Below are positions 53,687 through 64,000 of a stretch of DNA of 64,000 bases, piece by piece. The stretch's first letter is position 1, and each line of letters starts with the position of its first letter. Source of the stretch: Triangularia verruculosa (lineage: Eukaryota > Ascomycota > Sordariomycetes > Sordariales > Podosporaceae); assembly GCA_033296885.1 (NCBI GenBank), contig MU864012.1:1-64000 (forward strand). The letters run 5' to 3'. Made by a program: the position numbers and the translations under genes. Below the pieces are notes generated by a model that saw only the letters and a program-made list of their open reading frames with translations, had not been told where the DNA came from and searched no databases.

Positions 53687-54439
53687 TTAGCCTCTGGTAT
53701 CCTTCACAGCGGCTTCGATAAGACGAGTTGCGGAAGCCCTCCATTCTGAAACAACAGTCCAATCAACTGTCGACCTATCCTTCAACGCCTTCTTCATCGA
53801 AACTTCAAGGTCCTGTTTTATCTGCTGATACGTATTGCGCAGCTCTCCGCCTAGATAGACATCACAAATCAGTGCCCAACTCTAGGTAAATGAGCTGTGA
53901 AGCGGAATGAGAGGTTGAGCGCCCATACATAGAAACCTGCCACCCGAAAAGCCAGGCTTCGATCGCCTTGCCACGATAGCGGCACCTAAGTCGTTCCCTC
54001 CAGCCACGAGCTGCTCGCAGAGTGATAAAAGTTCGAAGCGAACTTCTGGCCGGGGTTCTGCTTGGGGTATCCGATCCGGGGACGGGCTTTGTAGACTTGA
54101 TGGGCGGGCTAAAGGTGTTCCGGTGCGTGCTGTCAAACAAAGACACCCTAATATTTCCAGCAGCGGGGATATCGAGCTCTCAGATGCCGAGTTTTTCGGG
54201 CTCTCTGACGTAGATCTTTCTGGGGACTCGGATGTCGAACTTTGTGCTGGCACTGTTTCCGGGTTCCTTGGTGGCTTGTACTCAGCAGCAAGGCTCTGAG
54301 CGATATCTGCGCAGTCTCCGAGGACGAAGGTGATAGCCCGCACAATCTGCCAGCTATGCATGCCTTTACCCATGGATGGCTCCACTAGCGGACCAAGATC
54401 AGGAAATATAATACGCTTTGAAGCCGGCTGCGGCACCAT
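53687..54439 (-). CDS. Conserved hypothetical fungal protein
   Basis: The exons are 53929-54439 and 53687-53850, with a 78-bp intron (donor gtatgg, acceptor atctag), encoding 224 aa from ATG 54439. The second exon is outside any long ORF but joins in phase and reads through clean helical sequence (GELRNTYQQIKQDLEVSMKKALKDRSTVDWTVVSEWRASATRLIEAAV) to TAA. The middle is Ser/Glu/Pro-rich (TSESPERSTSESPKNSASES). There is no signal peptide or membrane segment. An additional 5' exon cannot be excluded. I do not recognise the family. Confidence 0.65.
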
Positions 54440-54856
54440 GGTGGGGATCTCGCCAGAGAACCGGCGGATAGACAGTGCGATGGTTAGGTAAGGCAGATTT
54501 AGCAAGAAAGAGGCGAATTAGGAACTGCGGGGAAGTAGAATTTCCCAACCAACCAGCGAAGCTCACGTGAGAACGCTCCCTGTGATCTCCAATCATCCGT
54601 TCTGTCGATTGGTGCTTGCAGCTACCTAGCCAATCGCTTGGATGCCTATTCAATAGTTTAGTACCTAGCGGCAAGATTCAGAAAAAGAAATGCTTGATTG
54701 ATCGATCGAAAGATTTACCTGATTCCCTGAAATCTCGGTTGGGCTCATATCGAGGACACTGCAGTTCAACCCCTCTTGCGGACGTTTAGAAGCTATCAGC
54801 CTAGCAATACATTGCCCGTACGCCCGTCATTGCTTCCGAGTGAAGTCAGAGCAACT
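54440..54856. other. Divergent intergenic region
   Basis: This is the shared promoter region of the hypothetical gene (minus) and the DUF6594 gene (plus). Nothing else was recognised. Confidence 0.5.
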
Positions 54857-55798
54857 ATGAGCTCCAGGAAAGTAGCAGTTTCGATGACCCTGGAAACCGA
54901 GGCAGGGAAGCAGGCCGAGAGCCGAAGCCCTAGTGCCGAAAATGTGCTGCTACAGGAGCAATCCATGACCGGGGGAACCAGTCCGTTTGAGGACCTGGAT
55001 TACTGGTCGAAGCTTATAGCCTATACCGAGGACCCATCACGGGACGGCTTGCAACTACTCGAGTTTGCCCGTCTCCAGCATCTCAATCTCATCCATTTAC
55101 AAAATGAACTCGCACTCATCAAGTCGAACGTCTTTGGCCATCGAACGACTTCAAAGGGGGAAATGGAAAAATTGACAAGACTTCTTCGAGAATATGGTGA
55201 GTGACGCTGCCTCTTCCCATCAGGTACACCTGCCTAAAACACCACAGCCACCGCCATCCGCGACCTCGACTACTTGTCCCACCTTCCCCCTCTCCGCGAC
55301 CCCAAATTCATCCTCGACAACCGCATCCTCCTCGAAAACGCCTTTCCCAACATGGCCTCCCGTCCCGGCGCCCCCTACGACTCGGCCTGCCGCACCCTCC
55401 GCCGTGACGCCGTCCGCAACGCCGACGCTGTGCGTGAGTTCCTCCGCAAACATCTCCACCGGCGACTGGCATGGTCCGCGGACGAGCGTAAAGCCGACAT
55501 GCTCGGCTTCAGTAAGCGATTACCGCCCCTAATATACTCGCCGATGTTGGATCGGATTGCGCGCTTCCTGATTGCTGTTGGCGGGGGGTGTCTGGTGGTA
55601 GTGCCGATGCTGGTTATGTCGTTTGATCCATCGCAGACGAAGAGCCTGCTGGTTGTGACGGTGGCGGTAGTGTTGTTTGCGTTGGTGATGAGTTTAGCGT
55701 TTCAGACGGATAATAAGGATACGTTAACAGCGACGGCGACGTATGCGGCTGTGTTAGTGGTGTTTATTGGGACAAGTGGGACAGGACTAGAGTCGTAG
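54857..55798 (+). CDS. DUF6594-domain membrane protein
   Basis: The exons are 54857-55196 and 55248-55798 with a 51-bp intron (donor gtgagt, acceptor cacag), encoding 296 aa. The domain is recognised by FEDLDYWSKLIAYTEDPSRDGLQLLEFARLQHLNLIHLQNELALIK near residues 42-90, then IRDLDYLSHLPPLRDPKF and a heptad-like helical region. Three C-terminal transmembrane helices follow: RFLIAVGGGCLVVVPMLVMSF, LLVVTVAVVLFALVMSLAF and LTATATYAAVLVVFIGTSG. This order (soluble helical region, then a three-helix membrane block) is the standard DUF6594 layout in ascomycetes. The function is unknown. Confidence 0.88.
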
Positions 55799-56705
55799 AT
55801 AACTGGAGATAGTGTGGGCTAAAACGAGAGACCTAGGTACCTATCTTTCATTACAGCGTCAGAATTCGTTACATCTAGGTAAAAAGAAGCTTGGGTGGAG
55901 CAGCTCTATTATCTACAGTATACAGCTGAGTCGAAGTTCGCCCCTCTCCTTCAAGTCAACTTGAGTCGAACCCAACTTGCCTTATCACTGCAAAGCGTTG
56001 CAGACGCCTGTCAGCATCGCGATTCCATACGCTGCTTGGGTTGACACTTGCAGCGACTAACCAGCCAATGAGTGCCACGGCATCTATCAGAATGCCGCAC
56101 AAGCTTTCCTCTGTGGCTGAGAAGATAAGTCGAGTCGGCCAAGCATAAACCTCTAATTTACTTTACAAAGAGCTTTTGTCAAGACTGGACACACATCGTC
56201 GGTTAAGGTAGCTTGAACCTGTCGCGGCTACCAGCCACGTCAGGTTTACTCGTGGACATCCCTCAACAGAACCGCCTCGGTCGCCTGAAACCCGAAAGTG
56301 AACGCCCACCACGTCCCATTCCTTGAAAATAACCGACTGATCACAAACTCATCGATAGCACCATTGCTGACGGCACAGCCAACCGTCTCAAGGACGAACT
56401 CTCTTGCCCCGTTCTGCATGAACTATACACAATCCTTGACTTTGTCGCCCACGAATCCGGCTTACACATCGACCGCCTCCACAGACACCTTCCAAAAGGG
56501 CGCAAGATTGTGTTGAACGAGCCTCTTGGCTCCTTCGAAAATCGATTCCCTCTCCTCTCCTGCCTTCTGCAACCAGACCTCCCCCACCAACTATTTCCTC
56601 CCGACAACCGCAACCTATCCTCACTTCAACCAAACCAAACCATATCGAAGCGCCTTGCGAGATCTTTCCCTTCTGCTCTGTTTACATCACCAACGGCCCT
56701 TCACA
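55799..56705. other. Intergenic region
   Basis: About 0.9 kb. A plus-strand frame is open from 56526 into the next gene without looking coding before ATG 56706, so it is probably 5' UTR. ACCTAGGTACCTA is present at 55831-55843. Confidence 0.5.
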
Positions 56706-57804
56706 ATGGCTTCGCTGAGCAACCACGCTACAAACAATTTTGTGGGCGATGACAGTCTCAACGAAAAACTCAAACAATCGTGGAGCAAAGGACGGGAACA
56801 CGGACTGCAGGAAGCTGCGATCAAACAAGCTAGGAAGGAGGTTGCTGATAGGCGGGCGATGAAGGTTGTGATTGGGGTGGTGGTCGATGTTGCTCCTTCC
56901 GTCTGGGACATGGAGACGGATGGTGAGATGGGGATGGATATGGGGGGTGAGACTGAGATGAATAAGGAGGCCGAGGTTGAGGCAGAGAGGGAGACCAACA
57001 TGGAAGTGGTGATCTGGACGCCTGACACAAGCAACAAAGACACCGACGATGAGGACACTGAGGAGAGCGACTTGCTCGACTTTGGGGGTCCGGAGACTGA
57101 TGATTTTGTTGTGTCGGAGGACGATGTGCATGACAAAATTATGGTTGAGTCCGTCAATGCCATGACACTCGACACCGATGTCATCACTTTCGAGTCTGAG
57201 AGCACCAATACAACCGACCGGGACTTGGACTCGAACATCGCGCTTATTGACAGCAGCCTGCCTGAAACAATGGCATCCTCTGACTCTATCCAACTCCCAG
57301 CCAACACAACTGCCGCCCCAACCGACCCCCTCCCAACTCGTTTCGGCATCCCCTCCGCATCTACCATTCACCCCATCGAACCCAACTTTTTCACCACCCG
57401 CACTATCCCTCCCTACCCCTTCGACGACGACATCAACTCGGAGTCATCCGTCGCCCTCCTCGTCGGCCCCATAAGCGACCCCGCCTTCGACGCCTGGAAG
57501 CACGACGACGGTCGTCAGTACATCATGGGCAAAGTCGCCGGTGTCTTTTCCACCATTTTCCTCCGCAAAGCCCCCGGCGAGAGGTACATCCGAGTTGAGT
57601 TCCACTCCCAGCACATGCGAGACAAAGCCTTGCGGGTGCTTGGTGGTGTAGTGGACGAGAGACAGAACTCTTTCTTCTTGAAGGGTGGCTTCCCGTGGTA
57701 AGTTCCCTTGATGATGTTTAAGGATGCTGCTTTGAGACTGACGAATGCTTAGTGGTGGGACGATTATGTTTGCTTGGAAGTGGCGGGATGTTGGTGCGAA
57801 CTAA
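56706..57804 (+). CDS. Acidic hypothetical protein with conserved C-terminal domain
   Basis: The exons are 56706-57697 and 57753-57804 with a 55-bp intron (donor gtaagt, acceptor cttag), encoding 347 aa from ATG 56706 (MASLSNHATN). The N-terminus is a basic helix (SLNEKLKQSWSKGREHGLQEAAIKQARKEV). The centre (about 70-200) is Asp/Glu/Thr-rich and probably disordered. The C-terminus (SVALLVGPISDPAFDAWKHDDGRQYIMGKVAGVFSTIFLRKAPGERYIRVEFHSQHMRDKALRVLGG...FPCGGTIMFAWKWRDVG) looks like a folded alpha/beta domain. I do not recognise the family. There is no signal peptide or membrane segment. Confidence 0.7.
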
Positions 57805-58039
57805 AAGCCCTGGGCCTGGTTGGGTGGTTTGAGATGGCTTGATACTTCATGTCTCTGAAGGCTGACACAATGTCAGCGGCAAACAATGATCTCAATGCCA
57901 TGTGCCATGAAGGATGTCATGGGGGCACATACACCTGCGATCGTTTTCATCAAATAGTTTACCCAACTCAAAATCCACAACGCGCTGATATTTCTCAGAT
58001 GTCACGGACCATGGTACAATTTGCCTCCCAAATTCTCTC

Positions 58040-59354
58040 TCACTCAGGATCTGGCCACTGATCAACCAGCCCTGAAACTCCAACCCCGTTCACCATTCTC
58101 TCCATATTCACCCTCACACTCAACCTAATATACGGCGTCATCTCCTTATCCTTGTTCACAAACCCACCTCCAGGTGCAGTGATATCAGACGCTGCTCCCT
58201 TCCCGTAATGGTGACTGAAAAGTGGTGGCTGAACCGTGACACAAACCGGCGCCCTGTCTTGCTCGTGAGATGTATATAATCCATCACACCAGTCCCCTAG
58301 CATCAGATCCCATCCTGCTGTCAGTGTCTTCAATCCGAACTGGTACAGCAGCTTTCGTGCCCCTTGTCGACTGACTGCATATGCCTGAGTACAAGTCGTT
58401 TTACTGGAGGCGTGCACAATCCTCGTGTGCGGTGGGTATTCCTTGGCAAGCGTGTCTTGAAGAGCAAAGGGGTGAGCCTTGAGATGCTTCGGGTCGGGTA
58501 CTGTACCATCGTTGGGAATAGTGACTCTGAGCAATGGAATCCCAGGTTTGGAAGTTGCTGCTTTGTTGCCAACGATGGTTGACGCAGAGGGAAAGTCTGT
58601 GCCGCAGTGGCCTAGCCAGAGGAGGTCCCAGTTGTCTCCATAAGGTGTTACACGTGGGCGAGAGGTTGTTGGTAGCTGTGAGATGGAGAGCTCGGTTGAT
58701 TTCTGAACCGAAAGTGTTTTGGCTGTCGCTCCTGCTCTTCTTGCAGGTTGGGTGAAGGCTCTGGCTGCCTGGGCGAAAACTTGCATTTGTTGCTTCAGTC
58801 GTATGTCCCAGTCTGCGTCGTCTTCGAGGATCAGGGCGCTGGTGATATTCTCTCGAACGATTCTATTGATATGTCAGGCGTCACATCCAAGAAGTGGTCA
58901 AAAAAACGCAAGGCACCTACCGCTGCAGCGCATTCATGTGGGCCCTCCAGGATCCTTTGTTGCCTTTGGAGATCTTCTTATCCCAGCTGTCACCTGGCAG
59001 CACCCTATCCGATACGTCCTTTCCGTCGATACCATCGATCCACTTGACATCAAGCTTTGTTAGAGCAACCGCCAGAGTCATAGCATCGCATCTGTCGGTC
59101 CTCTCTCGAAGATTAACAACGAATATCTCCTGGAACTGTCCTTGATATCAGCGGGCCCATTCGCGGAAGGAATTCGGGTCAACAAGGCGAATAATCACCC
59201 CTAAAGTGGCATTCAAGATCTCCGGCGAGACTTCCCCAGACGCCTTGAGATATTGCACGGCGCCATCAGTTTGCAGGCCTGAAGACCTCAGGAACAGGAA
59301 TACCAAAATGAAGAAGGCGACTACAAAAGCCAGGTATCGATGACCGAAGAGCAT
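58040..59354 (-). CDS. GT25-family glycosyltransferase (LPS-glycosyltransferase-like)
   Basis: The exons are 59199-59354, 58921-59135 and 58040-58862, encoding 397 aa. The first intron (59136-59198) removes an in-frame TGA. The protein has a type II anchor (FVVAFFILVFLFLRSSG) and a luminal domain: NATLGFQEIFVVNLRERTDRC, KLDVKWIDGIDG, GSWRAHMNALQRIV, SALILEDDADWDIRLKQQM (the LEDDA motif binding metal and nucleotide sugar), DLLWLGHCGT, RIVHASSKTTCTQAYAVSRQGARKLLY and DLMLGDWCDG. These are the landmarks of fungal GT25 proteins (PF01755). It probably resides in the Golgi, with donor and acceptor unknown. It ends about 235 bp from the convergent upstream gene. Confidence 0.88.
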
Positions 59355-60040
59355 GGTGGGCCCATGGAAGCTGACGTGGTGGAGTGAAGTGTGGAAAGAT
59401 GAAGTGCATGAGCCAAGCCATGACGTTGAGCTAAGTATGGCTTGATGAACGGGCGGAAGCGACGACGTGGAAGCTGGGAAGGTGGGTAAATGCGGATAAA
59501 GTTGCTGCTTTTGTTGATGGACGTGCCAAGCTCCAGCGCTGGCCAGATTTCCGACTCATCCACGACCTTGACTGTGCTATTCCGCCTCCTCAAAGGTGTA
59601 TTGCGTGGCAGGTCGTATCTGAAGGTTTCTTCGATGAACAGAATAAAAGATTATTTCAGGTTATTCATTGGCTTCAGCCATGCTTAACAAAGGCATATTT
59701 CAGGTATCCATGCGATCTCCTTTATACCTACCTATTTTGAACCTGCCTTGGTTGTAAACCTTTGCTGATTTGAGAAGAGACAAGCAGCACAAGAGCTGAA
59801 AATGGCCATGTCCTCAGTCGGTGGTGTGTTGGCCTTTTATTGGATAAAAGCTGGGTCGCCGCGACAGGTTGGCGTGTCGTGCAAGGCACTCCTCGATTAG
59901 CTCAGGTTCATTCGGGGACAGCCTTGCCTCGACATCAACATAAGACTGACTTCACCTCGCATCTTAAGTCGAAGCCAGGTACACAGTAAATACTCCTCCC
60001 AGCATTATTTTCATCTTGTTGAACAGGTTTACCGGATCCC
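59355..60040. other. Divergent intergenic region
   Basis: This is the shared promoter region of the GT25 gene (minus) and the CorA-like gene (plus). Nothing else was recognised. Confidence 0.5.
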
Positions 60041-61592
60041 ATGACTGTCCAACCGCCATCCTACACACAGTTCGTCCAATTCCAACGCCTGGCCAAGCCT
60101 TGCCTCAGCGGCTTGGTTGACTTCTTGACTCAAGATCATGGCATTGCAGGTAAAATCATCGCTCTGGACTTGCCTAGCAGTGAGCAGTCTGTAGCAGCTC
60201 CTCGATTGATTGCCGAAGCGGACCTTGCAGACTTTGTCAACAACACCTCTGCAATTCACGGACGATTCCTGTTTGTGGAAGATATTCGACCTCAGGTGAT
60301 AAACTTTCTCGGAGAAATCCTGAATCTGGACCCGGTGTTCTTTGCAAATCACGCCGTCACAGATTTCGGGGATGTCGAGAAGCCTGCACCACCTGCGCTT
60401 GGCTTGTTCCCAAGCCAGGTTGCTCAGCTGGGCCATATGCACCTCCACTACCAACAAGTACTTGACTTAGGAAGAGTTGAAGCCTTTCGGGACTTGCAGT
60501 ACAAGTTAAAGACTGAGTCAAATGTTGCCCGAAGTGTTCGGCTTTTGCCCCCGTTATTAGCACGGCAGCTCGCTCTTGCACGCGGATGCTGTTCTGTTGC
60601 AGTCAAGAGCATACGCGATACCTGGATTTGTAGGTTAACCTATCATGGCATAGCGTCTACTGGCATAAAGTCTAACCTTTCAAGGTCTTGTCCTCGTGGA
60701 CCCTCCTGTCAAACGACTCGTCGTTGAAATAGGAGGTGCATACAGCCGAATGGTACACCCATGCAAACCGCTCAACGGAGGATTCGAAGACTTCATACCC
60801 TCGGCAACCTTCGCCTCTTTCAGAGACAGAAACTCCACCAGGGAAGATTACACCTGGGACAGACAGTCAATGCTCGGCACTCTCCTCCACTACTTTGCCA
60901 ATCACCCACCTCCTGGGTTCACAGCTACCCGGCCCAGCACACTGAGCCTCTGCTACTACCCAACTCGCATCGTTCTCGCCGAATGGATCCTCTACACCCA
61001 ACTCATGAGCCACTACTTCAAGTACCACGAATGCAAACTCCAAGACATCGAAAACCGCCTTCACGCCAACAACATCGTCGACCTCCAGCGCTGGCGCCGT
61101 CGAAGCATCCAAAGCCAGCACAAGCTACGTCTTCTAGCCGAGTTCATCGAGTATTGGCTGCCACACGAACCCAGCGATAAGCAGCCGTGGAACTTAGTGC
61201 TGAAAGATATCCAGCATCTGCTGTCTCAACTCCAACAATACAACCGCGCCTTGAAGCACGTGGTCCCAATGGCAACATCGATGGTCCAGTTGCTTGAATC
61301 CCGGCGTTCGATGCAGGAGGCCGCGAATGTGGGGAGACTAACGCTGATTGCGACGGTGTTTGTGCCGCTTTCTTGGGTGGCTGGTTTGTTTGGGATGTCT
61401 GAGGAGTATACCCCGGGACACGAGCGGTTTTGGGTGTATTGGGCTGCTGCGTTGCCGTTGTTGGTGTTGGTTTTGCTTTTGCCAGCTCTTCAACGGGGTT
61501 TGCTGGCTGAAAGGTTGAAGGAGGCGATGGCAGTGGGGTCTTGGCGAAGGGTTGATGTGCGCTCGGGAAGCAATCGACAGGAGCTTCCGTGA
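60041..61592 (+). CDS. CorA-like (Mg2+ transporter superfamily) membrane protein with altered GMN motif
   Basis: The exons are 60041-60629 and 60685-61592 with a 55-bp intron (branch TCTAAC), encoding 498 aa. The long N-terminal cytoplasmic part (residues 1-400) is followed by a helical region (ANVGRLTLIATVFVPLSWVAGLFGMSEEY), then a second membrane helix (FWVYWAAALPLLVLVLLLPAL) and a basic C-terminus, the CorA arrangement (PF01544). The signature GMN is GMS here (GLFGMSEEY). Many fungal CorA-like proteins of this length lack GMN and their transport activity is unproven. A cation channel or sensor role is therefore inference. Confidence 0.85.
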
Positions 61593-62013
61593 CATTCGTA
61601 GAGACGCCATGTGAAGTTAGTAGGTAAGTCTTGTACAGAACAATGAAAATTCTTGAAACACTAAGGTTCGTGTAACAGGTAGGGTGCGTTGTGATAACAT
61701 CCCATGCGATCAACCACATACGCGGTCCTGCCACTTGTGACAACCCCAGGCGGTCGACCAACTGCAGCTCACGTGAGCTGAGAGGCTGAGTGGCTGAGTT
61801 GCGCCCGCTAGGCCCATCAGGCACTTGCAGAGGCCTGCGTGAGCTGAATCCATTCTTCTAGAAGCACCTGATAGGCCGGGAAGAACCAGATGAAAAGCCG
61901 AAGATCCCCAACCACATCGAGTTCCGAGATCCACTCCAGATCTTCCGACTGACACCGGCCTCAGTGCCAATCCACAGACCACGTTCCACTCGGCTTCCGT
62001 TCCTAGACTTAGT
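61593..62013. other. Intergenic region
   Basis: This is the promoter of the HET gene. No other gene was recognised. Confidence 0.5.
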
Positions 62014-63747
62014 ATGCGCCTACTCAATGCCCACACTCACACATTCCAGCACTTTTTCGGGCGCCCTCCGCCTTATGCCTCGTTGTCACACACGTGGGAA
62101 CGCGAAGAGGCTTCACACCAAGACGTTCAACATAGAATCCCGTCGTTGGACTCGAAGCAAGGCTACCGCAAAATCCAAGAAGTCTACAAGATAGCAGCCG
62201 AGCAGGGATTTGACTGGGTCTGGGCCGATACTTGCTGCATTGACAAGGCGAACAATGCTGAACTTGCCGAAAGCATCAATTCCATGTTCCGCTGGTACCA
62301 GCAGGCCGCCGTCTGTATCGTTTACCTCTCCGGCCTTTCAGCCGAGGGCGAGCTGAAGACAAGCCTTCCTAAATGTCGATGGTTCAAGCGTGGCTGGACC
62401 CTGCAGGAGCTGCTTGCCCCTTCAAAGGTCCAGTTCTACGATCAGGCGTGGAACTTGAGGGGCACCAAAGACAGCCTGATTGTTCAGCTCGAGTCCATCA
62501 CCGGCATCCCCGAGGGCGTTCTGACAGGCCGGATTTCGATCAGCGAGATATCCATCGCTGATCGGATGTCCTGGGCGGCCAACAGACAGACCACCCGTTC
62601 CGAAGACGTCGCCTACTGTCTCTTTGGTATTTTCGACGTTAATATGCCGATGATATACGGCGAAGGAAGAAGCGCGTGTAGGCGGTTACAAGAACACATC
62701 ATTCTGAAGAGCAACGACATGACCATCTTTGCTTGGCAATACAACGATCCTTCGGTGTTGCGTGGACCCAGGTCCCGGTTACTTGCCGATTCCCCGGATG
62801 GCCTCGCGCGACGCGACAAGAACAAGACTGTTTCCATCCTCAGTATGCGCAACGCTGCCATGAGCGCCACCATAAACCCGGAGTACATTGTCACTAACAA
62901 GGGTCTTCGAATCACCTCTTCCCTCCTCCGCCTGAGCCGTGAACACATTGGCGAGCCGGACGATGGTGGACTGCATTATTTTCTGGGCGTGGGAGAGGTG
63001 AAATCCCGAGAGGCCCAACCCAGTAAGAGAGGCAAAATGATCGGTATCGCTGTCGACAAGATTGGCTCCGACACCTTTGTCCGGAGGAATGGACCCTTGA
63101 GAATCCTCTCCGAGCCAGACAATGCCTTGCTGCCGACGACATCTCGAGGGAGTTTCCACATTCAGATCGAGCCGGCACAGACCATGAACAAATCGTCTGT
63201 AGTAGACGCAATTGCTTTTCCAGTACAGCGTGTCCCCATTATGTCGACAGCACCTCGGCCACACGAACATCCTGTGAAGTACGTCACTATAAAACCAGGT
63301 AGAACCCTGCCAGAAAGCCACTGGGACGAGACACGCCAACTGTTCTTCCGGTCCTCCAAAAGACTTCTCGTCATGGCAATATCGGCGTTTGTCATCTTCG
63401 ACAAATATTTACAAGTAGAGCTGCTGATGCTAGTTGACCAACGCGCCTCGGACCCAGCTGTTCACTTGTTTCTGCGGAAGCGGGAGCCGGCATTGTACGA
63501 ATGGTTTATCAGTAGAAAGGCGGCGAGCGGGATACATTACTGGGAGGAGCTTCCGGGTGATCTATCTCAAAAAGTCATCCCCAGGCCCGAGAGTCGAGTT
63601 GAAGTTATCGCCGGAGGCAGGAAGTATGTGATATCTGCATGCGTACAGGCCATGAAACATCCAAAGGCGGTAGCATTGTATCAGGTCATGTTCAAGGTTG
63701 ATGAGGAAAGGGAGGATGGGGAGGGGAAAGTCACGGCTAATTTGTGA
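62014..63747 (+). CDS. HET-domain protein (canonical HET-E-type)
   Basis: A single exon of 577 aa from ATG 62014. The HET domain is complete: YASLSHTWEREEASHQDV, GYRKIQEVYKIAAEQGFDWVWADTCCIDK, AELAESINSMFRWYQQAAVCIVYLSGL, CRWFKRGWTLQELLAP, FYDQAWNLRGTKDSL, ADRMSWAANRQTTRSEDVAYCLFGIFDVNMPMIYGEG. The C-terminal half (about 260-577) has no NACHT, WD or other recognisable repeat. It would act in heterokaryon incompatibility or other stress-induced cell death, as inferred for the family. Block spacing (about 45 residues from SHTW to DTCCI) is the normal one, unlike the HET gene at 20757. Confidence 0.92.
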   Translation: MRLLNAHTHTFQHFFGRPPPYASLSHTWEREEASHQDVQHRIPSLDSKQGYRKIQEVYKIAAEQGFDWVWADTCCIDKANNAELAESINSMFRWYQQAAVCIVYLSGLSAEGELKTSLPKCRWFKRGWTLQELLAPSKVQFYDQAWNLRGTKDSLIVQLESITGIPEGVLTGRISISEISIADRMSWAANRQTTRSEDVAYCLFGIFDVNMPMIYGEGRSACRRLQEHIILKSNDMTIFAWQYNDPSVLRGPRSRLLADSPDGLARRDKNKTVSILSMRNAAMSATINPEYIVTNKGLRITSSLLRLSREHIGEPDDGGLHYFLGVGEVKSREAQPSKRGKMIGIAVDKIGSDTFVRRNGPLRILSEPDNALLPTTSRGSFHIQIEPAQTMNKSSVVDAIAFPVQRVPIMSTAPRPHEHPVKYVTIKPGRTLPESHWDETRQLFFRSSKRLLVMAISAFVIFDKYLQVELLMLVDQRASDPAVHLFLRKREPALYEWFISRKAASGIHYWEELPGDLSQKVIPRPESRVEVIAGGRKYVISACVQAMKHPKAVALYQVMFKVDEEREDGEGKVTANL

Positions 63748-64000
63748 GCTTTAGATGCAGGTATTTTGTTGAGACCAGGTGACGTACCTACCTAGGTAGG
63801 TTCTCAGCTACGTACGAGTGCTGAAAGGAGCTCCAGAACTTTCAAGGTTGTAAAACTACCCAGGTAGGTGGATCACTGCCTTGGTACTTATTATAGACGT
63901 GCAGTTATACATGTCGAACAAGCATCAGCCTTTGGAAACAGTCCCGACTCATTTCCCGCGATTCGAAAGTTCCACGCAATCGCCCAGACACCGCCTCCAC
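63748..64000. other. 3' flank of the HET gene to the window edge
   Basis: Nothing recognisable except GTACCTACCTAGGTAGGTT at 63784-63802 and CCAGGTAGGT at 63859-63868. Confidence 0.5.

Noticed and set aside
1..64000. tRNA, rRNA or CRISPR-like structures
   Set aside because: None seen by eye; a covariance-model scan was not possible.

Overview
The window is nuclear DNA of a filamentous ascomycete (Pezizomycotina, most likely Sordariomycetes). Evidence: short 50-110 bp GT-AG introns with CTAAC/CTGAC-type branch points; fungus-only families (HET, AcuF-type zinc finger with TPRs, DUF7580, 2EXR, DUF1996, DUF6594, GT69, GT25, Cip1-like); and an AT-rich, stop-riddled island with the look of repeat-induced point mutation (RIP). 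No tRNA, rRNA or CRISPR was seen. Exon coordinates were read by eye from frame, splice sites and family alignment; every spliced model sums to whole codons.

Left part (1-15.1 kb). A minus-strand AcuF-like zinc-finger protein with near-identical TPR repeats runs off the left edge. Next is a decayed DUF7580 gene (ACG in place of the start codon, several in-frame TAG/TAA). From about 5.1 to 12.3 kb lies a RIP-like island. Inside it, two perfect 64-bp inverted repeats (9241-9304 and 13121-13184) bound a 3.9-kb element holding a dead Tc1/mariner-type transposase and an unidentified GC-rich reading frame. A SNF2/Rad5-like helicase gene is cut off exactly at the right inverted repeat.

Middle part (15.4-42.1 kb), ordinary gene-rich sequence: a secreted Cip1-like protein, an Arg/Asp-rich protein, a secreted DUF1996 protein, a HET protein whose HET domain carries a hydrophobic insertion, a large protein kinase with a Gln/Pro tail, an EthD-like protein, a small mitochondrial-type membrane protein, a C2H2 transcription factor, a multi-spanning membrane protein, a lipocalin-like protein, a single-pass cell-surface protein, a GT69 mannosyltransferase, a MARVEL-like tetraspan protein, a small hypothetical gene and a C-terminally anchored protein. 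A fold-back repeat lies at 30.5-30.8 kb.

Right part (42.9-64 kb). A cluster of 2EXR-domain genes (two intact, two broken) is followed by a secreted GMC oxidoreductase, a conserved hypothetical gene, a DUF6594 membrane protein, an acidic hypothetical protein, a GT25 glycosyltransferase, a CorA-like protein with an altered GMN motif and a second, canonical HET protein.

No metabolic cluster or operon-like unit is apparent. The themes that recur are allorecognition-type proteins (HET, high-identity TPR repeats, DUF7580), families that duplicate and decay (2EXR), and secreted or cell-surface proteins.
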